From Turbatrix aceti (Eukaryota; Nematoda; Chromadorea; Rhabditida; Panagrolaimidae), in assembly GCA_963969345.1 (NCBI GenBank), contig OZ017770.1, positions 1,249,246 to 1,313,245 on the forward strand: a stretch of DNA of 64,000 bases, given 5' to 3'. This document shows, in pieces, positions 12,777 through 24,300 of the stretch; position 1 is the first letter of the stretch; every line of letters begins with the position of its first letter. The position numbers and the translations under genes were made by a program. The notes beneath the pieces were generated by a model, which searched no databases, was not told the DNA's origin, and saw only the letters and a program-made list of their open reading frames with translations.

Positions 12777-13350
12777 ACTGATTCTGAGGCGGATGAGCAC
12801 CGGGCAGCTGAGGAGGGCTGGCATTCGGAAGCGATCCAGCGGGTCCAGGGTACGAAGGAATGCCGGAAAACTGTCCAGGTCCTTGTTGTCCGGGATAACC
12901 GCCAGTTTGAAGAAACTGTCCACCACTGGCCGTTTGCTGCGGCGTCGACGAGAGTTGCAGGTTCTCGAATTGATTCGACAGTTGGGCAGCAGGTCCTACA
13001 TTCGGGATAGAAGCAGGTCCATTGCTGGCGTATTGATCAAACGCCGTAGTCGGCGCCGGTCCATTCGAAAATGCAGGAGGACCAGTGTTTGGAACGAATC
13101 CCGACTGTGGAAACGGATTTCCCTGCTGCGGTCCTTGATTTGGGTAGCCAGGAGTAGCTCCATTTCCTTGGTTTGTCGGAGTACCCTGATTGTAGTACGG
13201 ATGCTGAGCAAGACCTTGAGCCGCCGACTGATGCTGCTGCTGTTGTACCTGAGCGTCGAAAGATTGAGCCGGAGGATAATTCGGCTGCTGAGGAGCTTGT
13301 GATTGATCGTATGCACCAGGAGGTGGGTACTGATAACCTGCAGGCAACAT
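10029..13350 (-). CDS. sec-24: COPII coat cargo-adaptor Sec24 (parental copy)
   Basis: Five exons: 13350-12138, 12091-11851, 11798-11613, 11564-10319, 10262-10029. They total 3120 bases and encode 1039 residues. Sec24 pairs with Sec23 in the inner COPII coat at ER exit sites and selects cargo. The first 370 residues are the usual disordered Pro/Gln/Gly-rich tail. A zinc finger follows (C374 and C377 in RCNRC; C396 and C399 in KCAFC), then the trunk (YDTMMYFYDL, GPVIQTGL), beta-barrel (GGQRRVRIHNL), helical region and a C-terminal gelsolin-like domain. The start at 13350 follows an acceptor-like TTTTTAG 8 bases upstream. It is head to head with ufbp-1, 507 bp away. Length and complete N-terminus mark it as the parent of the paralogue at 15485-18444. 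It may correspond to either of the two Sec24 types known in nematodes. Confidence 0.95.
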
Positions 13351-13857
13351 TATCCGACCTAAAAATGCACAAATTAAAGCATACGCAAATTCACGACTTT
13401 GAAAAATCCCATCAAATTCACGACGAAAGAAAACAGCCGTTCCAACGCGACACGTTATATACACTCGTGTCGCACAACGCCAAACGCAAAAGTGGACAAG
13501 TTGTCTTGACCAGAGAAAAAGATGCATTCTGTCTATTGTCTTACGCTCGCGTCTAGGAATCAAAAGCGTTGATCCCACGGAAAAATAGACGGAAAAAGTT
13601 TATCTTGTTGCTTGCAAAATAGCAGAGCACGTAGTGCATTTTTGTGATGCGCTCAAAAAGAACAACATCTGCATATATGCGGCATGATTTTTTTCTATGG
13701 ACTAAGTCTACGTGTAACACTCATGTTTTTTCATGTTTCCTACAAAGATCACTGCATCTTTGACCGCATTTGCGTGATCAGTTTTTTAACTCTATTTACG
13801 TTTTCAGGAGTGAACTTAGTTTATTGCTGAGCTAGCGCTATACGTTTCATCAAAGTC
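13351..13857. promoter_or_regulatory. Shared upstream region of sec-24 and ufbp-1 (divergent promoter)
   Basis: The two start codons, on opposite strands, are separated by 507 bases with no other gene between. Spliced-leader-type acceptors occur at both ends (TTTTTAG near 13359-13365 on the minus strand; CGTTTTCAG ending at 13808 on the plus strand). Any promoter elements must be shared or tightly packed. Joint control of a coat protein and a UFMylation factor is an inference. Confidence 0.6.
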
Positions 13858-14851
13858 ATGTCCCAGCCGTTTGCTATCAATAACAACATCCTCTATGCGA
13901 CTATCGGCGTTCTGGTAGCATTCTTTGTCGGCATTATTGGATTTTTGTACAAATTTACTACGGATGAATCCCGATCCCTAGAACGAGCGGAGGAAGTTCG
14001 ACAGATGCTTGGCAACGGTTTGCTTTGACATTTTTTGGACCATGGATTGACGTTTTATTACTTTAGAGCAACGACGACCTAGGCAGCGTCATGTATCGGA
14101 AGACGAAGAGGATGAAGACGCCAACGAAAGCAATGAAGATGACGAAGATGCTACAAGTACGTTTTTATTAAGTTTGTTGCTTCTAACAGACAAACATGTT
14201 ATTCAGAGTTCTCGACCAAGCCGATGGGCAAGAAGAAGCTAGCCAAACTTCAAGCCAAAGCCGATGCTCGTGCTGCGCGTGAAGCGGAACTTGTTGCTCG
14301 TGAAGAGCGCAAGGCTAGAGAACTGGAGAAGGAAAAAGAACGTGAAGTAGTCCGGAAGGCCGAAGAGGAGGCCGAGGAAAAACGCAAGCAGGAAGAACTG
14401 CAAGCTCGCAAGGAACGCGAGGAAAAGGAGCTCGAAGAATATCTAAAAGTATGTATGCCGGTTATTTTTTTGTCATATCCTTTACAACTGTTACTTTTTT
14501 TAGCTCAAACAAGCGTTCTCAGTTGAAGAAGAAGGATTTGAAGCCAAAAGCGAAGAAGAAAAAGAAAATTTGATGCAACAATTTGTCGACTACGTAAAAA
14601 AGGTTAAATCTGTAAACATCGATGAATTGGCTGCTCACTTCGCTCTTGATCCGGAAGTTGCCGTTGAGCGTCTTCAATTTTTTATGGACAATGAAATTCT
14701 CACTGGTGTTATGGATGATCGAGGAAAATTCATCTATATCTCGGAGAAAGATTTTGCTGCTGTAGCCAAGTTCATCAATCAGCGGGGTCGGTTTAGTCTC
14801 AGTGAGTTGGCCAACTACAGCAACGACCTCATTTGTATGACCGGTGAATGA
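13858..14851 (+). CDS. ufbp-1: DDRGK domain protein UFBP1 (UFMylation adaptor)
   Basis: Four exons: 13858-14017, 14067-14156, 14207-14448, 14504-14851. They encode 279 residues. UFBP1/DDRGK1 is an ER-membrane protein that, with the E3 ligase UFL1, directs attachment of UFM1 to ribosomal protein uL24 and other ER targets. Features are a single N-terminal membrane segment (YATIGVLVAFFVGIIGFLY), an acidic stretch rich in Glu and Asp encoded by exon 2, a long highly charged Glu/Arg/Lys helix, and the C-terminal PCI/winged-helix-like DDRGK domain. The signature occurs as MDDRGKFIYI. Length fits the family (about 280-315). The start follows a TTTTCAG acceptor about 50 bases upstream. It sits between the two arms of the Sec24 inverted duplication but is itself single copy. 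Confidence 0.95.
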
Positions 14852-15484
14852 ATGCATCTTCTTGGGATAACGATGGATGAAATTGATGTGTCACATGAAT
14901 AAACGCAATGTAAAAACAAGCTGTGGAATGTCATATTGTTGCCTGTGGAAAAACACGTGGAACGAAAACTTGTCATAGCAGAAAAATGTGTTTTTCATTC
15001 CGGGTAAAATCACAATTTTGGGTTTACAAAACTTTAGAAACATTTGTAATCGTACATTCTTATATTACAAAGCTTATTACGTTCATCATACAAAAATTAT
15101 TGTACAGTAACACCTTGAAGTCTGTGTCTACTTTCTAAAGTTGTCCAATCGCAACTCAAGGACAAATTAATTGTGCTCAAAGCATCGTTGTTGCAAAGAG
15201 AAAACAAGCGCAATGTTTCCGGGAGAAGATGGGTGCGCACGCGTACTCTTAGCGCATACTTTTTGTACGGTAACATTTAGTGTCGGCTCTCCGACTGCAG
15301 TCGCGATCTGCTATTCATTCTCTTCTTTCATTTTTTATCTCGTGCTTTTTTTTGCCGTTTTTTGTTATCGTTTTGCATATTGCGCGCACAGTGAGATGTC
15401 AGCTACACGTTGCATTTTGAGGTATAGTGCGCTACGATCTACGCGTTTTTTATCCATTTTGTTTCATCATTGTTAATAATTAGG
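14852..15484. other. Spacer between ufbp-1 and the Sec24 paralogue
   Basis: It holds the ufbp-1 3' flank (an AATAAA at about 14900) and the presumed promoter of the chimeric Sec24 paralogue. Several short pyrimidine tracts occur at 15310-15480. A TTAATAATTAG just before the ATG at 15485 could serve as a trans-splice acceptor. No further gene was seen. Confidence 0.5.
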
Positions 15485-18444
15485 ATGAGCAAGAGTCGAC
15501 GTACATCAAGCGAACCCTTATCTCCGACGTCAGCCAGACAACTGCAGCGGGCTTTAAAAGCACTTCCTCTCGTCCGGAAGTCTATGGAAGGTAAGTCACT
15601 TGCAATTTATCCATGTTTTTCTTGTTTTGACAGTTTTTTTTAATTGATTATGTAAATTACATTTTTTTAGTGTTAACGATTCACAACAAAAAAGTCAACG
15701 AACTGAACAATAGGGCAGGGAGGTCCCACACCGCCTTCCCAAATCATGGACTCCCGCAACCTCCTCAACGTGGCGCAGCTTTTCCTGCCGGCGGTCCTCC
15801 GCCGTTTCCGGAACTCGGAGGACCTCCGGGCTTGCCTCCAACGGGAGGCCAGGTTACTCCAGGTGGACCTCCGTCAATGGGTGAATACCCAAATCAGGGC
15901 TACTATCCACCGGGCGATGCAGGATTTCCTCGACAACGCTTTGATCCTGTTCACCTTCCAAACGTGGTCCAGGTTCTGGACGAAGATCGTCGAACTCATG
16001 AAGGTTTATTTCCAACCGGTTTTCCTATTGCTAAGTATCCACCGCTCACTACGACCGACTTTTACGCTCAAGATCAAGGCAACTCTAACCCAAAGTTTGT
16101 TCGCTCGACGATTTACACAGTTCCGGTTGCCAACGAGTTTCTGAAAAGCTCCTCACTGCCCTTCGCAGTTGAGTTCACGCCTTTTGCTCAGCTGTCTGCA
16201 AACGAGTACAAACCTCCCGTCATAGATCTCGGCAAACTCGGTCCTGTACGTTGCAATCGGTGCAAGGCTTACATGTGCCCGATGATGAAATTTGGCCCCA
16301 GCGGACGCAAGTTCAAGTGCGCTTTCTGCGACACCTGGACTCCTGGTGAGTTTTTATATATTTTGAGCTGATTGAACTAGTTTCTTTATAGTTCCCGACG
16401 TTTACTTCGCTTCCCTGGATCAAAAGGGACGTCGTACCGATATCCAGCATCGTCCTGAGCAGTACCTCGGATCATATGAGTTTGTTGCCACGAAAGAATA
16501 CTGCCGACACGGTGTCGCTCCCAACCAGCCTGTCTTTATTTTCTTCCTGGATATCTCGTACAATTCCATGAAGAACGGCGTCGTTGCAGCGTTCACAAAA
16601 GCGCTTCCTGATATTTTGAAAAATCTACCAAAGTATGTATTTTTGCGGTTTTATGACGTTTGATCCACGGAGTTACTTTTTCAGAGACGAGGGACAGGAA
16701 AGCTCAACAATCAAGGTAGGATTGGTTGCCTACGATACCATGATGTATTTCTACAACGTGAAGGCTCCTTCAGCCAACGTTTCTGTTGTCAAGTTGTTGA
16801 AGGACGAGGGCACACCTTTCACGAAGAATCTTATCGTTGAGTGCGATAAAGCTGAAGCTCCGCTTCGTGTGTATGTACTTTTTTGGTGTTTTTGCTTTTG
16901 TTACGGCGTTTTTTCAGAGTACTCAATTCCATCGCCGCGGAGCACGGTAATATTCGTATCAACGACGTTATCCTGGGTCCCGTCATTCAAACTGGTCTTT
17001 CAATTTTCCGCGATTTGAAGTGCGCCGGAAAAATGTTTATTTTCCATTCAAACATCCCGGACTTTGATGCTCCGGGTCGCAAAGTACTGGGCACGGACAA
17101 AGAACGCCCGCAACTCCTGCCGACGGATGATTTCTACACCAAACTCGGCGAGCAGTGCATCAAAGACGGCGCCTCCGTTAGTCTCTATTTGTTCCCCAAC
17201 AGCAGCGTTGATCTGGCATCAATCGCTCCTGTCATTACGACGTCTGGAGGCTCCATCTACCGCTACATGTACTTCGATGCTGAGCGTGACGGCGATCGCT
17301 TTGTTCGTGATCTGCTGCACGACACGAGTCGCCAGGTCGGCTTCGACATTGCGATAGACATTCGCACTTCTACAGGAATACGTCCTACCGGTTTCTACGG
17401 TAATTTCTACATGAACAACACGACGGATATCGAGGTTGGCGTCGTCAACAGCGACAACACGTTTTTTACTGAACTGAAGTTGTTCGGATTACTGGACTCG
17501 AAGCAGTCTGCTTTGATCCAAATTGCTGTTCTTTTCACGAGCGTCGGTGGTCAGCGTCGTGTACGCATCCACAACCTGAGCTTGGCTGTAACCGACGAAC
17601 CTATTGTACTCCTCGCCGGTATACATATTGATACTCTGGTCGCCTTTATATTTCGCTTCGCACAAAAAGTTCTTAAAGAGCATAACTTGGCCTATTTCAA
17701 GGCATATGTAATTCAGCGCTGTGCGCAGATTTATGCCTTTTTTCGCGACCAATGCAGCTCGCAATGTATCGCCATATCCCGTTCTTCGCAACGTCAAGTG
17801 TTCTTCAACGAACTGAAGCTTCTCATGCTCTACGCCAATTGTATTCTTCGGAATTACGCCTTCGAGGGGGGTAGCAACAACTCCGACGACCGCGTCTACC
17901 TGATGTCAATGATCTCTTCGTTGCGCACGGATCTTCTCCTTCGCCTGTTGTACCCGCGGATCGTGGATATCACCAAGCCAGAGTCTTTCGATGTGCCTTT
18001 GACTCAGAACCGCGCTTCTATCGATTTTCTCCAACCGACTTCGGCTTACTTTGTCGAGAACAGCATTTTTAGCTTCATTTGGATTGGTCAGGGTGTTAAC
18101 TCCGAATTTCTCAAAAATATCTTTGGCATTCAATCTTTTCAAGACATCGGCGAGGTAAGTTATAATTTTTTGCCCAATGCTAAATGAACGACTAATGCCA
18201 ATTTTTTTAGAAAACTCGTCTTGTCGAACTCGACAACCCTCACTCGCACGCTCTTCAAGCCTGGCTACGTGACCTGACTGCTCAGCACCCACACGGAAAC
18301 GCTCCTTTTGTCGTCAAGCAGACGGATGATCGTAGTTGGTGGATGCGTAACTTCCTCGTAGAGGACTCATTCGGTTTCAATACCATGTCTTATCAAACGT
18401 TCGTATACTACATGAACCGTGAAATCTACGGTATTTTATCATAG
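15485..18444 (+). CDS. Sec24 paralogue with a new first exon (chimeric gene)
   Basis: Six exons: 15485-15590, 15671-16345, 16392-16632, 16685-16870, 16918-18154, 18211-18444. They total 2679 bases and encode 892 residues without a stop. Exon 1 (MSKSRRTSSEPLSP onwards, 35 codons) has no counterpart in the parental Sec24. It ends in a GGTAAGT donor in phase 1, which fits the acceptor TTTTTTTAG at 15670. From about 15745 the protein follows Sec24: part of the proline-rich tail, the zinc finger (RCNRC, KCAFC), trunk, beta-barrel, helical and gelsolin domains, ending in ILS like the parent. The first part of the parental tail is lost (892 against 1039 residues). All Sec24-derived splice sites are kept. 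Some blocks are nearly identical to the parent while others (around residues 690-780 and the last 50) differ strongly. Expression is untested, but the intact frame argues against a dead copy. Confidence 0.82.
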
Positions 18445-18649
18445 GTTTTATTTTTTGTCTAAAGGTGGATTTTTTGTTCATTGCGCGTAATAATAAATTT
18501 TTGTTGAGAGTTAATTTAAGGGGAATATTATAATTTTTTGTAGATAAATTAAGATTATTTGAATATTAAGCGTAAAAGGACTTGTTGGAGCAAGTTGATA
18601 ACGCTGACGTGGACTTGGAGTGAGTACGTGATGTTTTGTGCGCGAAGTT
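15745..18649 (+). repeat. Right arm of the 3-kb inverted duplication (Sec24)
   Basis: Reverse-complement partner of 9822-12776. At least two introns (16633-16684 and 18155-18210) match the parental introns base for base, and the 3' flank matches to about 18649. The left boundary lies inside exon 2, close to the sequence CATGGACTCCCGC at 15744. Confidence 0.9.
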
Positions 18650-19901
18650 GTGCGACTGAAAGTTTGCGCTTTAGATTGACTACTAAACCGAGTTAAGCGA
18701 GTTGGCTCAGCATAGAGGAGGGCGTTCAACGGGTCGATGGACTGTTGCTGATGGTATTGATAACTTTTGACACAAAAGGTAAAGGAAAAATTTTTTCATG
18801 CAAAAATTTATTGCTAAAGTTTTTTTCTCAAATTGAACTTAATTACGTTTTCCTTCGGTCAATTTTCTAAAAGCAATTTTTTAGGCAGTAAATGGAATTG
18901 TAACATCAAGTTTGAAAACTCAATAAAGTCAGGGAAAATTTTGATGAAAAGCAAAGCAGACGGTAGGTTGCTTCAGCTCATTATTTTTCTTTTCCTGTGT
19001 GTATACACGCCTTTTCACTTTGCGTTTGCGACAATGTATTGAGCAAAATGAATTTTTCCTTGGGTTTTCATTGGACATTTTTGCAAGCAGAGATATACCG
19101 CGATGCGTTACGGTAACGTATACTTTGTACGACGCTAAAATTGGTTAATATACCCAAAAACTGTATGCAACAAATATTATTTATAGATTTATTCAAAATA
19201 CTAAATCTTAATTGTCATTTCAAATTTTTGGTAAACGTTTTTTTAAATACGACATAAATACTTTTTTGAAAAAGGCATTCCCACCATAACATCAGGAAAG
19301 CCTCCATTGTCAGAAAAAAATTGAAAGCGCTCAGAAGCTATTTTCAAATATGATCAAAATACTAAGCGAGTACATTCATGGTGCCAGATTTGAATTGTTC
19401 ATGAAGTTGACAAATTGTTGTGTCCCATTTGCTTCTTCCTCGCTCTTGGCTTTAAATCCTTGTTTTTCAACGTGGAATGTTTAAAAAAAATTTTTTCAAT
19501 GAGCATAGAAATTCACAAAAAGTTACAACTTTGCAAACTGCGCCGATGATAAACTTGTGTCTACCTTGAATGAATGAACAACGTTTGCTGTAAAATACGA
19601 CTCCTTTAAATGAAAAATAAATCCTCTCATTAGGCAATGAAATCTGTGTATTTGAAAAAAAATCATATCTTATTCAAATAGCCATGCCACCTTCAGCTTG
19701 ACGTGTTTTTCGTCTTCAGTTCGTCGTCTGCCTACACGTCTGTAAAAGCATTGCAACATTGTTTTTAATTCCCAAACAAAACAATTTTAATTGTTTAAAA
19801 TCGTTTGGATCCACTTTTTCACAGAGTTACTCTGTGCGAGAGACGTATTCATATAACGGTTGTTTTCTATTGTCGTCATTTTTTTGCGGCGTCGCTAAAA
19901 A

Positions 19902-19951
19902 ACCCAAGACGGGTGTCGAGGTCGCTCCGCTCTTCGACCCTCGTCTTGGGT
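19902..19951. repeat. GC-rich hairpin
   Basis: ACCCAAGACGGGTGTCGA at 19902-19919 pairs with TCGACCCTCGTCTTGGGT at 19934-19951, with about two mismatches over 18 pairs and a loop of about 14 bases. It stands out in AT-rich flanks. It could be the tip of a fold-back element or a structured RNA. Confidence 0.55.
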
Positions 19952-20064
19952 GTAAGGAGTTTATACGGCTGTCGCCAGCGGTGTTATTAATACCATTGGA
20001 ACCACCAACTTCTGGGGAATTGACAATGGGGAAAGGGGAGGCGAGGGGAGAAAGGAAAACGCCA

Positions 20065-20392
20065 ATCTCAGAATCAGTATGGACTCCCGCAACCTCCTCA
20101 ACTTGGTGCAGCTTTTCCTTCCGGCGGTCCTCCGCCACTTCCGGGACTCGGAGGACCTCGTGGCATGCCTCCGATAGGTGGATCTCCGGACTTCCGAGGC
20201 ACGGAGGACTTCCTGTTCTCCCGAATGGAGTACTTCAATAGCCCGAAGCCGTAGCTCTACAACTGAGAATTTGAGAACCTTCAAATCTAGTCTTCATATT
20301 TTTCATGTCATAATGGACCTGTCATAATTTTAATTTTTGTTGCCCAAAGATGGATTTTTGGTCAATAAAGATATTTTTGTTGAGAGTTAATT
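20065..20392 (+). pseudogene. Third, broken Sec24 fragment
   Basis: 20065-20189 is almost identical to the proline-rich coding segment of the parental Sec24 (complement of about 12665-12788). A short piece near 20260-20285 resembles the parental NQFENLQL coding stretch, and 20318-20392 matches the parental 3' flank. The pieces are not contiguous in the parent and the zinc finger and all downstream domains are missing, so this cannot encode a Sec24. It is closer to the parent than the 15485 paralogue is in the same stretch. Confidence 0.8.
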
Positions 20393-21388
20393 TGATCGAA
20401 AATATGGAGGTTTACCGGGTTTATACATGTAACGAGAGGGGGAAGAGATTAGACAGAGGCAGGGGAAGAGTCATTTATTCTAATCAAAGGCAAGCAAGGA
20501 AAGGGTATGCAAATCACAACTCTGCTTGGCTACAACAGAGTTGAAGACAGCCGCATCAAATAAAGTACGTTTAAAGTTTACTGTTTTGAAAATAGAGGTG
20601 ATACCGCCAGCTTTGGTATCGCTGACCGCCCTGTGAAAATTTCTCTACAAAACTGTTTTTCGGCTGCTAATGACATTATGATGGGGTGTCGTGACCTCGT
20701 GTTAGAGATCGTGATTGACTTTCGAGTTCAAACAGCTTGCCGACTGTCATGATCAAATCCTGCATCGGGCGATTTATAAAAAAAACATGAACAAAATTTT
20801 TTCATTATTTTATTTAACAATGGCAAAATAAAAAATGAGTGCAAACAAGGCACAAATATGTCAGTACTGAATCTGTCTACAGTAGCAATGATTTTACGAT
20901 GCATATAATAACCCATTTGCTGGACTTCAACTTGTTTCTTTAAAAATTCTCTTGTGTGAATTGCTACCCGCATACTGTTTGGGTAATATTCGAGAGAACA
21001 GTGTTCAGGAGGAGTATCAAAGTTCATAATAAGAAATGATTTTTTTCGGTTTTGTTAGTAGTCAGCATAAAAAACCCGAACTAGAAGAAATGGAAGATGG
21101 GCGTTTTAAAATAGTAGTGCGAATGAAGCACACAATTTTTTTCGAAAATGAGATGGCCCGGCAAAATACAAAAGCGCTTTTAGTTCAGTTACTTCAAAAA
21201 ATACCATGCACACTATCATTCTTTAGTTAGTGTGACAAAAAATGATTACGATCGAACAGCGATTTAGCAAATAGAGTGATCAACTAATTATATTAAATGA
21301 TTGAATTTGGGCCTCATCAAGTAAAATGAAAAAATAAAGAGATCGTTCTAAAGGAAAGGTTTTTTATGCCAACACTTTCATCAGAAAT

Positions 21389-24300
21389 TTAAAGAGGGGT
21401 CTTCAGATCGGTTGGGGATCTACTAATTTTGTTTAATCCAGCAAAGTATGAGAAATCGTTAGTGCTAGAAGGATTGCATTGCGGCCGCACACTTAGAAAC
21501 GGCGAACTTAGCGACGGCGACAGCAGTCCGAATGGTGCAAATGATGCCGAATTCGGCGGAAATTGGAAAATTTGTGGCGCCATTTGTTGCTGTGTATTTG
21601 CCATTGGCGAGACGCTGTTTAAAAAGTTTGAAACTGAAATTTTAATGACCGGTAATAATTTTGTCAACGTCAATTAACGTGATAAGTTGTAGCTTTTTTG
21701 ACAGAAAGCAAATTAGAAGCAACCAAGCGAAACAGAACAGCACATCGACGACGCACATTTATTTCCAATCCAAAATTAATTAACGGCAAAGCACGTGTAA
21801 TGTGTTGCCGGTGAGTGCTGTGAAAGACAATGGGTTAATATTTGCAAAAAAAAGAAATGTAGAACATCCACAAAATAAAAATGCAAAAAATCTTTGGTGG
21901 CTTTGCGAACATAAGTAACGTACAGAAAAATAAAAATACCTGTCTGGACACAGTGAAAGATGAACATTTAAGTTAGTCAAAATAAATAAAAAGCGGACTT
22001 CACAAATATCGACACTGACAAGCACAAGTAACAATGAACTTTGCACAAGAACAAAACATGAAGCTTTTATTATGGAAAATCCCCTATCGATGACCGGCAA
22101 CTGCGGCCGCCATGAAGAGCTTCGTCAAGTCATGCTGTTGCTGCTGTTGTTGTTGTTGGAGCGAAGCGGTAAGATAAGCAAGCATCCAGTTATATTGAAG
22201 CTTAGGATCAGGCCCAAAAGGTGAAAGTCCCTTACCAACTGGAGAATTGCTGAAGGCTGCTAGGGTGGCGGCAGTGAGTGGACTTTGCGCGGCGAACCAG
22301 TTGAAGGGAAACGGGAATGGCGACTGGTAGGTAGGGGCCACGGGTGCCGTGTTGCCAATGGCTGAGAGGTCAAGCGGGTGAGGTCGTGAGCGACGCGATA
22401 GCCCGCCGTTTGAACCCGTACTGGAATGACGCTGGGAATGAAGAATCCCTGCTGATGATGAGGGCGTTGTGTCAAGATTGCCGGCAGAAGGAGGAGTTTT
22501 CCTTTTTCTAGATCCAGCAAGTTTGTCACCGGAAGGCGACACAGTTACGTTTAGAGCAGCTGCCGCTGCTGCGACCGACGACAGGTTCACGTTTGAAGAG
22601 GTTGCAGCGGCCAGAGATTCGCTGACGTTGCTTGAAGTCGTGCCTGCGCTGCTGACACCACTAGAAGACCCTACCGAACCCGGTGAGCATGAGCTGTTGC
22701 TCGGAGATGGAACGGATGAATTCTGCGGAACGCCGAGATTTGCATGGTGGCTTTGGTCATGCACGTCGCTAAACCACAAGGAAGACGGCTGTGAAGTAGT
22801 TGTCGCCAAAGGTGGTTTAAAATCTGCAATTTATAATTAATTAGTCCGGTTCAAAAATGAAATCAACTTACCTTCACTGAACGAATGAGCATTGCTTTCC
22901 GGGCCGGAGAAAGATGACAAGTCCATCCCATTTTCTTTGTTGACAAAACGATACATAAACTTCTGACCAACGACTTTCTTGATGATGTTTTTGTCGTAGT
23001 AGTACCGCAAGGCGCGAGACAACTTGTCGTAGTTCATGTTGGGTTTGGCTTTTCGCAAGCCCCAAAGCTTTGCAACGGCTTCGGCGTCGCTCAGTTTGAA
23101 TTCACCGGATTCCCGATTTGTCCACTGGATGATGTTGGGATGCTCGTTGTGATTCAGCAGTTCAAGCAGAAATTGCCAAAGCGTAATACTGGCATCACTG
23201 GCGCTAGACGGTGAGAATGCATTGCTAGACTGTTGCGGCACTGATCGGGGTTGGGGAATTTTCTGTTGGAATTGTGAGAGAGAAAGTTGGCTTCGTCGCA
23301 GAGTCTCAAAGGCTGCCTGCTGCTGGCTCGGCGTCCACTGCTCCGAAATCGATGACACCGATGATAGCGACGTCGACTGAGGGGTTACCTGTGAGGCCTG
23401 AGTCATGCTGTCTTCGATTTTAATTGTCGGCGGCGTCGTCGACTGACTGACGTCATTAACGCTAGCGTTTGAGTGAGAAACCGCAGACATTGGTGCTACT
23501 GCGGTTGCCATACTGTTTGTATATCGTCGTTTGGATGGAGGTTGGCAACACGAGCCTGAATCTGTCTGGTACCTGTAGTTCACAGAGATTTTGTGACCGC
23601 TTCTTGGACAACAGTTGCAAGCTTTCGGCGTAGTCGGCAACTGGCTGTGATCATATGACGGCTGCAAATGATGACACGATGAATACGGTTGACGTTGTTG
23701 AACCGTGTAAAATATTTGTCGGTGATGATTGGACTCCGCTTGATGAGATGGTTGTCGCTGCGGCGAGGGTTCAAACTGAGCGTTGGCGTAGTAAGCGTGA
23801 TGCTGTGACACGGCTGTCGTCGCAACGCACAGATTGGCTTCGCTATGAGAGTAATACTCTGGTTGAGAATATTGATAAGTACCTAAAAAGGAATAATAAA
23901 CAATAAGAATGTAAACAACGGCAGCAGAAAAGCAAAGAAAACAAAAACGTCTGCGACAAAAGAAATTCACGTAAAAAGAAAGTAGCCAACACGTATTCAA
24001 GAAAAAAATATTATCTACCTTGAGAAAAGATGGCATGGGGTTAGGACGTAGTGTGAAGTGTTACTCACATTATTACAGAATTTTAATGCAATGGGCATTT
24101 TGAAAGGATTTCCCAGGGTTCACAACTAACAAGAAACCCTATCATTGAGAGATTTTGTCAGGCAGATGATATCATAAAAAAGTGTGCTTTAAGCCTTAGA
24201 GTGTTTTTTGGCTTCAAAATGGTAGCCGTGACAAGAAAAAATATGGAGAAAATATATCGGGTTAAAATTTATTTAATCTCATCATACAATGCATGCATAA

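Larger units (their letters stand above)
18650..21388. other. AT-rich spacer with a Sec24 scrap and two short coding-like frames
   Basis: Mostly AT-rich sequence. It contains the hairpin at 19902-19951 and the third Sec24 fragment at 20065-20392, listed separately. Two short frames around 21030 look faintly coding: a minus frame 21027-20728 (MNFDTPPEHCSLEYYPNS start) and a plus frame 21050-21230 after a TTTTGTTAG acceptor. Neither resembles a family I know, and neither can be extended to a gene by eye. Confidence 0.4.

Noticed and set aside
12339..13302. Long open frames overlapping Sec24 exon 1 on both strands
   Set aside because: They are shadows of the proline/glutamine-rich repeat codons; only the Sec24 frame continues through splice sites into known domains.
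23883..24036. Start of lin-1 at the ATG at 24036 with its exon ending AAG|GTAGAT
   Set aside because: The donor is in phase 0 while the acceptor at 23882 needs phase 1, and reading straight through gives a Phe/Cys-rich intron-like peptide.
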